Notes: a model not told the origin generated them from the sequence alone. A stretch of 64,000 nt of DNA from Bog-159 sp049511415 (GCA_049511415.1 JBEKYC010000017.1:1-64000); one strand, 5' to 3'. Positions 1 through 7,931 are shown, counted from the first letter of the stretch. Made by a program: numbers and translations.

Positions 1-131
1 GCCGCGCCGGTCGCCACGCCTGCTTCGACGGCAATCTCGCGCATGGTGGTCGCCTCGAACCCCTGCCGGCGGAACAGTTCCATGGCGGCCTCCATGATAC
101 GCGCGCGCGTTTCCGCGCTGCGGGCGTGCAT
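1..131 (-). CDS. TetR/AcrR family transcriptional regulator (N-terminal fragment, cut by window edge)
   Basis: Only the first 43 codons lie in the window. The translation begins MHARSAETRARIMEAAMELF and continues through RRQGFEATTMREIAVEAGVA, which is the typical TetR N-terminal helix-turn-helix: an amphipathic helix 1, then 'GFEATTMREIA.EAGV' as the recognition unit. The start ATG overlaps the stop codon of the upstream membrane-protein gene by one base (TGATG), so the two genes are one transcription unit. TetR proteins bind palindromes as dimers and often repress their own operon. Three matching palindromes sit just upstream of this operon, so autoregulation is the likely mode. The ligand-binding domain is outside the window and the inducer cannot be guessed. 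Confidence 0.88.
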   Translation of the reverse strand, partial: MHARSAETRARIMEAAMELFRRQGFEATTMREIAVEAGVATGA

Positions 132-523
132 CAGTCCAGCACCTTGCCCAGCGGCGCGCCTTCGCTCCACCCTTGCCGCGGCTGTTCATTCCCGCGCTTG
201 CGCATGCGGCCCAGCACCCATAGGCAGGAAAAGTAAAGGATCCCCAGCACCACCAGGAACCAGCCGACCAGGGAGCAAGTCAGCTCCACGAATCCGCCAG
301 GGCCGCCGGCCGGTCCATTCCATGACGTGCGCAGCACGTCGCCCAGCGCAACCAGGTAAAAGGCAGCCGTCAGCAAGCGGTTCACGGAGTCCGCCGCGCG
401 GGCATTGCCGGGGAAGGCGTCCAGCAGAAAGATTCGCCCGTGGCGCTCCAGCCGGCGGGCCGCCCAAATCGTCGCCGCCAGGCTGACAGCGATATAGACG
501 GCGAACGAAACCACGAGATGCAT
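131..523 (-). CDS. Small integral membrane protein, TetR-operon partner
   Basis: A 130-residue protein with a hydrophobic N-terminal segment (about residues 3-20), a weaker central one (about 50-62) and a strong one (about 80-103), ending in a basic and polar tail. I do not recognise the family. A clear GGAGAGG ribosome site lies just before the ATG. The gene overlaps the following TetR gene by one base and so is probably controlled by it. Paired TetR/membrane-protein operons often concern export of, or response to, a small hydrophobic compound, but nothing in this sequence identifies a transport family; that role is only inferred from context. Confidence 0.7.
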   Translation of the reverse strand: MHLVVSFAVYIAVSLAATIWAARRLERHGRIFLLDAFPGNARAADSVNRLLTAAFYLVALGDVLRTSWNGPAGGPGGFVELTCSLVGWFLVVLGILYFSCLWVLGRMRKRGNEQPRQGWSEGAPLGKVLD

Positions 524-538
524 GTCCCTCTCCTTTTC

Positions 539-550
539 TGAACATGTTCA
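539..550. promoter_or_regulatory. Operator-like palindrome 1 (TGAACATGTTCA)
   Basis: A perfect 12-bp palindrome, 15 bp upstream of the membrane-protein start codon. An identical copy begins 16 bp further on. Placement in the promoter region of a TetR-containing operon suggests it is the repressor's binding site. Confidence 0.7.
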
Positions 551-554
551 AAAC

Positions 555-566
555 TGAACATGTTCA
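555..566. promoter_or_regulatory. Operator-like palindrome 2 (TGAACATGTTCA)
   Basis: An exact repeat of palindrome 1, offset by 16 bp. That is about one and a half helical turns, so two dimers could bind to largely opposite faces of the DNA. It lies in the divergent region between the TetR operon and the LarA-like gene. Confidence 0.7.
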
Positions 567-608
567 AGTTCAGAATACGCCGGACCCGCGCGCCTGTCAA
601 GCGAAATC

Positions 609-620
609 TGAACGTGTTCA
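609..620. promoter_or_regulatory. Operator-like palindrome 3 (TGAACGTGTTCA)
   Basis: This differs from the two upstream palindromes at one base. It lies 38 bp before the ATG of the rightward LarA-like gene and close to where its -35 region would be, so the same regulator may control both directions. Confidence 0.6.
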
Positions 621-645
621 AAGTTTTCTTCCGCCGCCACTCCGT

Positions 646-651
646 TATCAT
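646..651 (+). promoter_or_regulatory. Candidate -10 element (TATCAT) of the LarA-like gene
   Basis: TATCAT is followed by six bases and then the ATG at 658. No ribosome-binding site fits in that gap. Transcription would begin at about the A of the ATG, giving a leaderless message. No good -35 is visible. Confidence 0.4.
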
Positions 652-657
652 GGCGGT

Positions 658-1941
658 ATGCAACTCCCACGCCTTTTCCTGGTCCGCCAGAACTTCCCCA
701 GCCGCCGCCTCCCGGACGTCGCCGGCGAAGTCCACCGGCAACTGCATGCTTCCGGATTCGCCGCGCGCCTGCAGCCGGGCGCGAGCGTCGCCATCGGCGT
801 GGGCAGCCGCGGCATCACCAATATGGCCACCATCGCGCGCGCCACGGTGGAGTTCTGGAAATCGCGGGGCATGCGTCCCTTTATCTTCCCCGCCATGGGC
901 AGCCACGGCGCGGCTACGGCCGAAGGCCAGGCCGACGTGCTGGCGCATTACGGCATTATCGAAGACACCATGGGATGTCCCTTGCGCAGTTCGCTGCAGG
1001 TCGTGGCCCTCGGCAAAACGCCGCAGGGCATTCAGACTTACATGGACCGCAACGCTTACGAAAGCGACGGCGTGATGCTCTGCGGACGCGTCAAGTGGCA
1101 CACCGATTTCGCCGGAAAAATCGAAAGCGGCCTGTTTAAGATGATCGCCATCGGCCTCGGTAAATTCGCCGGGGCGCAGCACTATCACACATATGCCTAC
1201 AAGGTGGGTTTGGAGAGTACCATCCGCGCCATCGGGCGCACGGTGCTCGCGTCCGGCAAGGTGCTGGGCGGCCTCGCCATTCTGGAGGACGCGCACCACG
1301 ACACCGCTTGGCTCGAAGCCGTGCCCGCCGCGGGCATGGAAGCCCGCGAAGAAGAATTGCTGGCCATGGCCAAATCCTGGATGGGCCGCATCCCCATGGA
1401 TCTCGACATCCTCATCGTCGATGAGATCGGCAAGAACATCAGTGGCGCGGGTATGGATACCAAGGTGGTGAACCGCAGCGTTCTGGGAGATTACAACCTC
1501 TGGCCCGATACGCCGCGCATCGAGCGTATCTTTGTGCGTGACCTGAGTAGCCTCACCTATAACAACGCGGTCGGCATCGGCATGGCGGACGTGACCACCG
1601 ACCGGCTGGTGAACCGGATCGACTGGACGCCCACCCGTGTGAATTCGCTCACCGCCTCTACTCCCACCGCCATCCGCACGCCCATCCACTATCCTTCCGA
1701 TCGCGAGTGCGTGGAGGCCATAGCCCCCACGGTGGGCAAGTTCGACATGCGTGAAGTAACCATCGGCTGGATCCGCAATACGCTGGAGCTTTCGCAGATG
1801 GCGTTGAGCGAGAATCTGCGCGCCGGCATCGAACGCCACCCGGCGCTCGAAATCGCCTCGGAGCCGCGGGAAATCGAGTTCGATACCTCCGGCAATTTAA
1901 CGCTGGATGTGCTGTGCTCGCCCGTGGCCTCCCATGTGTAA
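658..1941 (+). CDS. LarA/DUF2088-like (lactate racemase domain) protein
   Basis: A 427-residue cytosolic protein starting MQLPRLFLVRQNFPS. It contains a Rossmann-like block rich in Gly and Ser (GVGSRGITNMATIARATVEF), then FPAMGSHGAATAEGQ, and later ILIVDEIGKNISGAGMDTKV. These resemble DUF2088/LarA-type proteins, whose best-known member is the nickel-pincer lactate racemase. The match is to the general fold; I cannot show the lysine that binds the nickel cofactor, so racemase activity is not claimed. An upstream ATG at 544 would put the start inside the operator region, so the ATG at 658 is preferred. It is divergent from the TetR operon and probably co-regulated with it. Confidence 0.7.
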   Translation: MQLPRLFLVRQNFPSRRLPDVAGEVHRQLHASGFAARLQPGASVAIGVGSRGITNMATIARATVEFWKSRGMRPFIFPAMGSHGAATAEGQADVLAHYGIIEDTMGCPLRSSLQVVALGKTPQGIQTYMDRNAYESDGVMLCGRVKWHTDFAGKIESGLFKMIAIGLGKFAGAQHYHTYAYKVGLESTIRAIGRTVLASGKVLGGLAILEDAHHDTAWLEAVPAAGMEAREEELLAMAKSWMGRIPMDLDILIVDEIGKNISGAGMDTKVVNRSVLGDYNLWPDTPRIERIFVRDLSSLTYNNAVGIGMADVTTDRLVNRIDWTPTRVNSLTASTPTAIRTPIHYPSDRECVEAIAPTVGKFDMREVTIGWIRNTLELSQMALSENLRAGIERHPALEIASEPREIEFDTSGNLTLDVLCSPVASHV

Positions 1942-2007
1942 CGCCCGAAAATACCCGTCCGCCTGTATGGTCTTCGTGGGTTCCCCGGCCTATTCTGAAG
2001 GTAAAAG

Positions 2008-2901
2008 ATGCCTGGGAGCCGCTGGTCCAATACACAGATCGATTCTCTGATCGAGCAGATCGTCCTGCGGAAGAAGCCTCTGCCGGAGATCGAGATCGCT
2101 GGGAAGTCGCGCGCGGCCATCAACAATCAGCGCAAAAGATTGCAGCGCGCCGGAGTTCTGACTGGTTCGTTTGCCGGCCGCGAAGTCAGGCCTTGGACGT
2201 TCCCCGAATTGAAGAAGCTCACCGGCTTCACCCAGGACTATGGCTTCAGCGCCTCGTTTATCGCCCAGATGGGCCTGTTGCCGGGGCGCACCAAGGACTC
2301 CATCAGCAAAATGATGGGACGGCACGGCCTGGGCAATCCCGCCATAAAGGAGCGTGCCCGCCAGGCCCACCGCTTCGATCCGGAGCACCGCGAAGAGTTC
2401 GAGCGCTTCCTGGCCGGTGAAGGCCGCATGCTCCCGAGCATCGCCGTGGCCCGGCAATGGGGCCTGGCGCAGAAGACCGTCACCGCTTATCGCCGGCGTA
2501 TGGGTATCGAGCTATCCTGGCAGCAGGCGCGCTCCTCCGCGGAATTCCAACGGCAACAAAAGATGCGCGCGGCGGCCTTCGTCAGGCACACCCGGGAACG
2601 TTGGAAACACTGGCGCGAGCGTAAACGGGCCGCCTGGCTCCGGCTGAAACAGGAACTGGCGCGGCATTCCGATTGCCCTCCGGCGCGGGTTTGCCAGAGC
2701 TGCGGCGAGCAGTGGTACGCCAGCCGGGAGTTCTTTCATGCCCGCACGCGCGTCTCGCCGGGCGGCGCGAAAGTCAGTTACTGCCGGGTTTGCCGCCTGT
2801 GCCGCGCCGCGCGTCGCCGAAATCGGGCCGGTAGCGGTTCCGTGCCCGACAGCCGGGCGTTTCAGATGACCGTAGGCGCACAAACCGCGGCTGTTCATTG
2901 A
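2008..2901 (+). CDS. SANT/Myb-like helix-turn-helix protein with C-terminal zinc ribbon
   Basis: A 297-residue, very basic protein. The N-terminus (SRWSNTQIDSLIEQI, then the SRAAINNQRKRL helix) resembles a Myb/SANT-like DNA-binding unit, and a second HTH-like stretch (RMLPSIAVARQWGLAQKTVTAYRRRMG) lies at about 138-165. The C-terminal third has two cysteine pairs, CQSC and later CRVC..C, spaced like a zinc ribbon (about residues 230-268). A GAAGG ribosome site precedes the ATG. It stands between the LarA-like gene and a radical SAM gene without overlap. It is probably a DNA- or RNA-binding protein; the target is unknown. Confidence 0.6.
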   Translation: MPGSRWSNTQIDSLIEQIVLRKKPLPEIEIAGKSRAAINNQRKRLQRAGVLTGSFAGREVRPWTFPELKKLTGFTQDYGFSASFIAQMGLLPGRTKDSISKMMGRHGLGNPAIKERARQAHRFDPEHREEFERFLAGEGRMLPSIAVARQWGLAQKTVTAYRRRMGIELSWQQARSSAEFQRQQKMRAAAFVRHTRERWKHWRERKRAAWLRLKQELARHSDCPPARVCQSCGEQWYASREFFHARTRVSPGGAKVSYCRVCRLCRAARRRNRAGSGSVPDSRAFQMTVGAQTAAVH

Positions 2902-3001
2902 TTGCTGCCGCCCCATAGCTCCCCGTACCCTTTCGCGAAATTACACAAATATTACGATCGGTGCTTCCTATCGGCGTTACAAATTAAGGTGAAGAGAAGC
3001 T

Positions 3002-3007
3002 TAAAAT
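3002..3007 (+). promoter_or_regulatory. Candidate -10 element (TAAAAT) of the radical SAM gene
   Basis: TAAAAT followed by five bases and the ATG at 3013. A TTACAA lies 19 bp upstream of it, a long spacing for a -35. The geometry fits a leaderless start. Confidence 0.35.
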
Positions 3008-3012
3008 CTCAA

Positions 3013-4656
3013 ATGCCTACTCATCCCAAGGGAGTCAACGCCCGCATCCTGCTCTCCGCCGTCTTCGGCCCCTACGCGCAGAACGACCGCTTCGGCAGCC
3101 GCGCCGTCAATCCGATGGAGCTTTACCATAATCAGGTGACCCGCGAGCAGGGCCCGTTCTCCATACGGATGTTCCACCGATCCTGGGGCATCATGATGAT
3201 TCAGGAAAACATTCCGGCGCCATGCACCGTGCTGGACTTTCCTTCCCGGACGGCGTTCGAACAGGAGCTGACGAATAACGCCTACGATATCGTGGGTATC
3301 TCCTCCATCATCGTCAACGTGGGCAAGGTCCGCGAGATGTGCCGCCTCGTGCGGCGGCTCTCGCCGCAATCCACCATCGTGGTCGGCGGCCACGTAGCGG
3401 CCATCCCGGGTCTGGACAAGATCATCGACGCGGATCATATCGTGCGTGGCGACGGCATCTCCTGGATGCGCGGGTACCTCGGCGCGGACCAGAACGCGCC
3501 CATCAATCATCCCCACATCGTTTCAGGCTATGGCCTCCGCACCATGGGAATCCGCGTACCGGAGGGGTCCGGGCAGGCTGCCGCCACCATCATCCCCTCG
3601 GTCGGCTGTCCCATGGGCTGCAACTTCTGCACCACCTCCGCCTTCTTCGGCGGCAAAGGCAAGTTCCTCAATTTCTACGAGACGGGCGAGGAACTGTTCC
3701 GCGTCATGTGCGACATGGAATCTTCCATGAAGGTAAGCTCGTTCTTCATCATGGACGAGAATTTCCTGCTCTACAAGAAACGCGCCATGGAACTGCTGGA
3801 CCGCATGAAGGCTAAAGGCAAATCCTGGGCGCTGTATGTGTTTTCGTCCGCCAATGCGATACGGAAGTATTCCATCAAGGAACTGGTGGATCTGGGCATT
3901 TCCTGGATCTGGATGGGACTGGAATCGCCCAGGTCTAGCTATGCCAAGCTGCAGGACGCCGACACGCTGGCGTTAACCCGGGAACTCCGCGCGAACGGCA
4001 TCAAGCTGCTCGGATCGACGATAGTCGGTCTGGAGCACCACACCCCCGACAATATCCGTGCGGAAATCGAGGCGGCGGTGGCGCATGAGACCGATTTCCA
4101 CCAGTTCATGCTGTACACGCCAGTGCCTGGCACACCGCTGTATCAGGAGATGCAGCAGCAGGATCGCCTGCTCGAAGGCGTGGACTTGGCCGATATTCAC
4201 GGCCAGGACCACTTTAATTTCGAGCATGCCGCCATTTCGCGGGAACAGTCCAAGCAGTTCCTGGATTGGGCTTTCCGCCGTGACTTCGAGCGCAACGGGC
4301 CCAGTCTGTTCCGCGTTTGGCGCACCACGCTGGCGGGCTGGAAGCGCTACAAAAACGATCCGGACGCGCGCGTACGCCGGCGTTTCGAATGGGAAGTGCG
4401 TTCTTTAAAAAGCGCAGCCAGCGGCTTGTTGTGGGCCATGGAGCGGCAATTGCGCCACACGAATGCCGGCGTAAGCGCCCAAATCCGCGCGCTGCGCCAG
4501 GATCTGGGCCGTGAGTTCGGTCCCATCTCCCGCATGGCGGCGGCCCTGGGTCCGGCGCTGCTTTGGAGCACGCGCCGGGAGCAGCAACGCCTGGCGCGGG
4601 GCGCTACCTACGAGCCGGAAACCATTGTTGAACGCCGTAATTGGGAGACGGCTTAG
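3013..4656 (+). CDS. B12-binding-domain radical SAM protein
   Basis: A 547-residue protein. The N-terminal half has the look of a cobalamin-binding Rossmann domain (YDIVGISSIIVNVGKVREM, then IVVGGHVAAIPG, about residues 95-140). The radical SAM motif CPMGCNFC follows, with cysteines at about 199, 203 and 206 (CxxxCxxC). After it come the usual strands, including FFIMDENFLLYKKRAMELLDRM and the GLES-type motif WIWMGLESP. The C-terminal 100 residues are helical and basic. Such enzymes carry out radical methylations or rearrangements, often on lipids or cofactors; the substrate here cannot be told. The reading frame is open back to 2902, but MPTHPKG at 3013 is the likely start because the earlier stretch does not look like protein. 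Confidence 0.85.
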   Translation: MPTHPKGVNARILLSAVFGPYAQNDRFGSRAVNPMELYHNQVTREQGPFSIRMFHRSWGIMMIQENIPAPCTVLDFPSRTAFEQELTNNAYDIVGISSIIVNVGKVREMCRLVRRLSPQSTIVVGGHVAAIPGLDKIIDADHIVRGDGISWMRGYLGADQNAPINHPHIVSGYGLRTMGIRVPEGSGQAAATIIPSVGCPMGCNFCTTSAFFGGKGKFLNFYETGEELFRVMCDMESSMKVSSFFIMDENFLLYKKRAMELLDRMKAKGKSWALYVFSSANAIRKYSIKELVDLGISWIWMGLESPRSSYAKLQDADTLALTRELRANGIKLLGSTIVGLEHHTPDNIRAEIEAAVAHETDFHQFMLYTPVPGTPLYQEMQQQDRLLEGVDLADIHGQDHFNFEHAAISREQSKQFLDWAFRRDFERNGPSLFRVWRTTLAGWKRYKNDPDARVRRRFEWEVRSLKSAASGLLWAMERQLRHTNAGVSAQIRALRQDLGREFGPISRMAAALGPALLWSTRREQQRLARGATYEPETIVERRNWETA

Positions 4657-5099
4657 ACGGAAACGCCGTCCTGCTCTCCGGATGGCTCGTACATGCGCTC
4701 GAATGCGGTTTTCGAAACCGCATAGGCGTCGCCGCCCTCCGCTTCGTTGTAGACCAGATAATCGCCGGCTTGGTACGCTGTCAGACCTTCCTTGGTGCGC
4801 ACCGCTCCGGCTTCCTTCGTAACTTCTGCCCAGACTGAGGCGATCTTGGCATAAGTTCCCGGTCCGGTGGGCCGGTAGGTGCGCGCAAACGAATCACGGT
4901 CAACCGTGTAGGTGTCCCCGTCGTTATCGACCAGCCAGTCACCCGCCTTGCAGGTTTGCGCGCCGCCCCATTTCTGGTAAGTGAACCCATCCGTTTCCAA
5001 GTCCACCTGCACCGCGATCACGAACTGCGTGGACCGCTTGCTGTACTTTTGCCGTCCATCCATAAGATGCTGTTTGTTTACTGCGTCCCTCGGATGCAT
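4653..5099 (-). CDS. PGDYG-type small protein
   Basis: A 148-residue protein with two tandem copies of a small module: KAGDWLVDNDGDTYTVDRDSFARTYRP and QAGDYLVYNEAEGGDAYAVSKTAFERMYEP. The GDYLV/GDWLV core matches what I know as the PGDYG family, of unknown function. The ATG at 5099 has GGAG four bases upstream; a second ATG at 5063 is possible. It is convergent with the radical SAM gene, and their stop codons overlap by a few bases. No signal peptide is seen. Confidence 0.65.
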   Translation of the reverse strand: MHPRDAVNKQHLMDGRQKYSKRSTQFVIAVQVDLETDGFTYQKWGGAQTCKAGDWLVDNDGDTYTVDRDSFARTYRPTGPGTYAKIASVWAEVTKEAGAVRTKEGLTAYQAGDYLVYNEAEGGDAYAVSKTAFERMYEPSGEQDGVSV

Positions 5100-5128
5100 T
5101 GTACTCCAACGGGGCGCACCGGCGCGCC

Positions 5129-5482
5129 TCACGCGCGGTTGCTCGCCGCTGCCGGCCCGCCCGTCCGCTGAGTCAGAAATCCGATGATTGCGCCCGTGAC
5201 AAATCCGGGTAGCATGATCTCCAGATAATGCTCGTGTTGCATGGCGGCCACCAGGAACGCGAACAGCAAGCCGAGCGCCGCGCCCACCACGATTCCCCAC
5301 AGGGTCGATGCCACTTTGCGCGCAAACCAGCCGCTGAGCAGGCCCACGATCATGCCCTTGATCGACGATCCCACCAGGATTCCGCCGATCACCGCATGCG
5401 TCTCGGGGTAAAACCATGCCGTGGCGCCGTCAATGGCTCCCAGGGCCAGTCCGAAGAGCAGTCCAACTGCAATCTTGTTCAT
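5129..5482 (-). CDS. Small glycine-rich membrane protein
   Basis: A 117-residue protein with three or four hydrophobic segments rich in Gly and Ala (about 4-22, 32-50, 58-80 and 88-105). The Gly-x-x-x-Gly spacings would allow tight helix packing. A strong GGGAGG ribosome site precedes the ATG. No family is recognised. It sits between the PGDYG gene and the kinase on the same strand. Confidence 0.6.
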   Translation of the reverse strand: MNKIAVGLLFGLALGAIDGATAWFYPETHAVIGGILVGSSIKGMIVGLLSGWFARKVASTLWGIVVGAALGLLFAFLVAAMQHEHYLEIMLPGFVTGAIIGFLTQRTGGPAAASNRA

Positions 5483-5528
5483 CGCTAAATACCTCCCAGC
5501 ATAGTATTCCGCGTTGCCGGCGGTTCCT

Positions 5529-6356
5529 TTATAAATTCCGCAAGAAAAACAGCAGGAACTTGATGCCTGCGTAAGCCGCCAGCAGCCACAGCAGGACCGC
5601 GTTGCGCGCGCCGAACCGGCGCAGGCGATGCCACCACGGTTCCGCCCAGGCCTCCACCGCCAGTCCGTCCTGAAAGCGCTCGATATCGGCCAGCAACGCC
5701 GGAGCGTCCGGATAGCGGCCAGCCGGATCGGGACGCATGCCTTTGGCGGCGATGGCGCCGAGAGCGGGCGGCGCGCTCGCGGGCAGCATGTAGGCGAGCA
5801 GCGCCCCCAGGGCGTATATGTCGGACCGCCGATCCAGGCGCGCCTCGGGAGCGCGAAACGCGGGCGTGCCGGCCACCGCTTCCACGCCCCAATCCATCAC
5901 GTAGACCTCGCCGAACTCGCCCACCATCACATTCTGCGGTTTCAGGTCGCGATGGATGATGCCGCGCGTATGCGCATACGCGAGCGCCTCGCCCACGCGC
6001 CGCACCACGCGCAGGCGCTCACCCATTGAGTGCTCGCGCGCGATATAGCCATCCAGCCGCGCGCCGCTCACCAGCTTCATGGCATAGAAGGAACGGCCGT
6101 CGGCGAGCGTGCCGGCTTCGTAGATCGGCACGATGGACGGGTGTTCCAGGCGTGCGATGAGTTGCGCTTCGCCGGCCAGCGCGGCATCCAGCACCTTCAG
6201 CGCCACCCGACGGTCGAGTTGGCGATCGCGTGCGGCATAGACTACTCCCAGGCCGCCGCGACCGATTTCGGATTCGAGCTCGTAGCGCGTTCCGGCAAGG
6301 TCCGGCAGCGCGGCCACGTGGCGCAGGTGATCCAGGATCGAGTCGCTCACATCCAT
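5529..6356 (-). CDS. Compact Hanks-type serine/threonine protein kinase with C-terminal membrane anchor
   Basis: A 275-residue kinase. Visible motifs: glycine loop IGRGGLGVVY (31-40), VALK with Lys54, a glutamate in a shortened helix C (Glu63), HRDLKPQN (Asp137, Asn142), DWG in place of DFG (155-157), and GTPAFRAPE (163-171). Only five residues separate DWG from GTP, so the activation loop is much shorter than usual. A hydrophobic segment near residues 250-270 anchors it, leaving the kinase domain in the cytoplasm. The ATG lies ten bases inside the end of the upstream sigma-factor gene, so the two are translationally coupled. The kinase may act on the sigma factor or its regulator, but that is inference. 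Confidence 0.88.
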   Translation of the reverse strand: MDVSDSILDHLRHVAALPDLAGTRYELESEIGRGGLGVVYAARDRQLDRRVALKVLDAALAGEAQLIARLEHPSIVPIYEAGTLADGRSFYAMKLVSGARLDGYIAREHSMGERLRVVRRVGEALAYAHTRGIIHRDLKPQNVMVGEFGEVYVMDWGVEAVAGTPAFRAPEARLDRRSDIYALGALLAYMLPASAPPALGAIAAKGMRPDPAGRYPDAPALLADIERFQDGLAVEAWAEPWWHRLRRFGARNAVLLWLLAAYAGIKFLLFFLRNL

Positions 6357-7048
6357 AAGCGCCGCATCTCGTCGCGCAGTTCCCGCTCGCCGGCCGTGAC
6401 ACCGCGCAGCCGGTCGTTGACGAATTGCCGCAGCATGCGTCGCGCCCACGCCAGATGGTTGGTCACGGATGTCTCGGCGATGCCATGGCGCGCAGCCAGA
6501 CCCGCATAGGATGGACGGTCACCATCCGCCAGATCGTAGGCTGCGAAAACGGCGAATTGCAGTTGCTTGCCGGATGTTTCGCAGAGCGCCCGCAGATCCT
6601 CGATAGCCAGCGCGAACAACTGCCGCTGCCATTCGCGCTCAAAGACATCCTCCGGCGATTCGCCTCCGGCGGCCTGTTCATCGAGCGGATCGAACCGCGC
6701 TTCCCCTCCGCGCTTCTGCCGGTTCGCCGCCGCATGTTGATTGGCGGCGAATCGCTCGACGGCCATCCGCAGATAAGTGCGAAATGAGGCCTTGGATTGG
6801 TCGAAGCGAGCGAAGAAATCGCGTTCCAGCGCGCTCGCGAAAAACCCCTGCGTCAGATCCTTGGCGTCTTCATTCGACTGGCGGAACTTGACGCGCAGGA
6901 AGTGGTAAACCGGCTTCCAATAGAGCGCGGCCACGCGCTCCAGCGCATCGTTCGGCAACTCACCGCCGGAACCGGCCGCCTCCAGCAGCGAGAGCTGGGT
7001 TGAAGGGAAGCGATGCTGAGGCCCGCCCATGGCGGTGTCCGGATCCAA
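6347..7048 (-). CDS. ECF-type RNA polymerase sigma factor, kinase-linked
   Basis: A 233-residue protein with sigma region 2 (YWKPVYHFLRVKFRQSNEDAKDLTQGFFASAL, about 43-75) and a region-4 helix-turn-helix (SYAGLAARHGIAETSVTNHLAWARRML, about 178-205). It resembles the ECF sigma factors of Acidobacteria and Planctomycetes that sit next to Ser/Thr kinases; here the kinase gene overlaps its end by 10 bp. The frame opens with TTG at 7048, and an ATG lies 18 bases further in (7030). A TATTAT hexamer six bases before the TTG favours the TTG if the message is leaderless. No anti-sigma gene is adjacent, so control may run through the kinase. Confidence 0.82.
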   Translation of the reverse strand: MDPDTAMGGPQHRFPSTQLSLLEAAGSGGELPNDALERVAALYWKPVYHFLRVKFRQSNEDAKDLTQGFFASALERDFFARFDQSKASFRTYLRMAVERFAANQHAAANRQKRGGEARFDPLDEQAAGGESPEDVFEREWQRQLFALAIEDLRALCETSGKQLQFAVFAAYDLADGDRPSYAGLAARHGIAETSVTNHLAWARRMLRQFVNDRLRGVTAGERELRDEMRRLWM

Positions 7049-7054
7049 ATTCAG

Positions 7055-7060
7055 ATAATA
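7055..7060 (-). promoter_or_regulatory. Candidate -10 element (TATTAT) of the sigma-kinase operon
   Basis: On the minus strand TATTAT is followed by CTGAAT and then the TTG at 7048. The spacing matches several other starts in this window and suggests a leaderless or near-leaderless message. Confidence 0.4.
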
Positions 7061-7152
7061 GCTCAGCTTGGATCAGCGCAATCACGACGGCTTGGCGTAA
7101 GGCGCGGACCGCCGGTTCTGCCCTATCCCAAGCAGGAAGCTGCCGGTTATGT

Positions 7153-7158
7153 CATAAT
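7153..7158 (+). promoter_or_regulatory. Candidate extended -10 (TGTCATAAT) of the ferredoxin gene
   Basis: CATAAT with an upstream TG forms an extended -10. Six bases later comes the ATG at 7165. No ribosome-binding site fits between them. Confidence 0.45.
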
Positions 7159-7164
7159 TCCTGC

Positions 7165-7515
7165 ATGTCCGCCGTTGCTGTCGTCAAGCTGGAGCCCAAG
7201 TCGGAGGGCATTCTTACGCCGCGCAAAAAGCGGCCCAAGGAACTAGCCATCATCACGGAATGCTGCACCGGTTGCGCCGGATCGCCGGCCTGCGTGCCGT
7301 ATTGCCCGGTGGCCGACTGCATGTACTGGGTGCCCGACGAAGATCACGCGCCTTTCGGGCACATCGAAGTCGATCCGGTGCTCTGCATCGGCTGCAAGAA
7401 GTGCATCAGCAAGGGCCCGGATGGCGCGTTCCTGGACGGCTGCCCATGGGACGCGATCGAGATGATACCCATCGAGGAAGTGGAGGCCATGGTCGGCTTC
7501 AAGATGCCGGTCTGA
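7165..7515 (+). CDS. 4Fe-4S ferredoxin-type protein
   Basis: A 116-residue protein with two cysteine-rich clusters. The first is CTGCAGSPACVPYCPVADC and the second starts CIGCKKC and ends DGCPW after an insertion. These are typical of two [4Fe-4S] centres, though spacing in both is stretched relative to the classic CxxCxxCxxxCP. It would act as a soluble electron carrier. An ATG at 7165 gives a sensible N-terminus; earlier in-frame codons do not look like protein. The stop codon is one base from the ATG of the next gene, so the STAS protein is co-expressed. The partner reductase is unknown; the flavoprotein two genes downstream is a candidate by position only. Confidence 0.85.
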   Translation: MSAVAVVKLEPKSEGILTPRKKRPKELAIITECCTGCAGSPACVPYCPVADCMYWVPDEDHAPFGHIEVDPVLCIGCKKCISKGPDGAFLDGCPWDAIEMIPIEEVEAMVGFKMPV

Positions 7516-7516
7516 C

Positions 7517-7924
7517 ATGAGTCTCGAAATTGAGCAGCGCGAGCGCGAAGGCATCGTCATAGTGGACTTGAAGGGACGCATCACCATGGGCGCGGAGGCG
7601 GGCGCGTTGCGCGAAAAAGTGGCGGCGCTGACCGCCGCCGGATCGAAGTATGTGATCCTTAACATGGCCCAAATCGACTACATCGATTCCACCGGTCTGG
7701 GTGCACTGGTGATGTGCGCCACCAGCCAGCGCAAAGCCGGCGGCATGCTGAAGCTGCTGAACCTGAACCGCCGCAATATCGAGCTATTGGTGATGACCAA
7801 GCTCGCCACCGTGTTCGATCTGTTCACCGACGAGCAGGATGCCGTGAACAGCTTCTTCCCGGACCGCGCCATCAAGGCCTTCGACATCCTGAGTTTCGTC
7901 GAGCAGATGAAGAAAGAAGGCTAG
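7517..7924 (+). CDS. STAS-domain anti-sigma factor antagonist
   Basis: A 135-residue protein matching the SpoIIAA/RsbV type: IVIVDLKGRITMG near the start and IDYIDSTGLGALVM around residues 53-66. Ser58 in DSTGLG is the position phosphorylated by the partner anti-sigma kinase in known members. The family binds a serine-kinase anti-sigma factor and so frees a sigma factor. The C-terminus extends about 25 residues beyond the usual domain. It lies in a likely operon with the ferredoxin and the downstream flavoprotein (7-bp gap). No RsbW-type kinase is in the window. Confidence 0.88.
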   Translation: MSLEIEQREREGIVIVDLKGRITMGAEAGALREKVAALTAAGSKYVILNMAQIDYIDSTGLGALVMCATSQRKAGGMLKLLNLNRRNIELLVMTKLATVFDLFTDEQDAVNSFFPDRAIKAFDILSFVEQMKKEG

Positions 7925-7931
7925 CCCGCCG

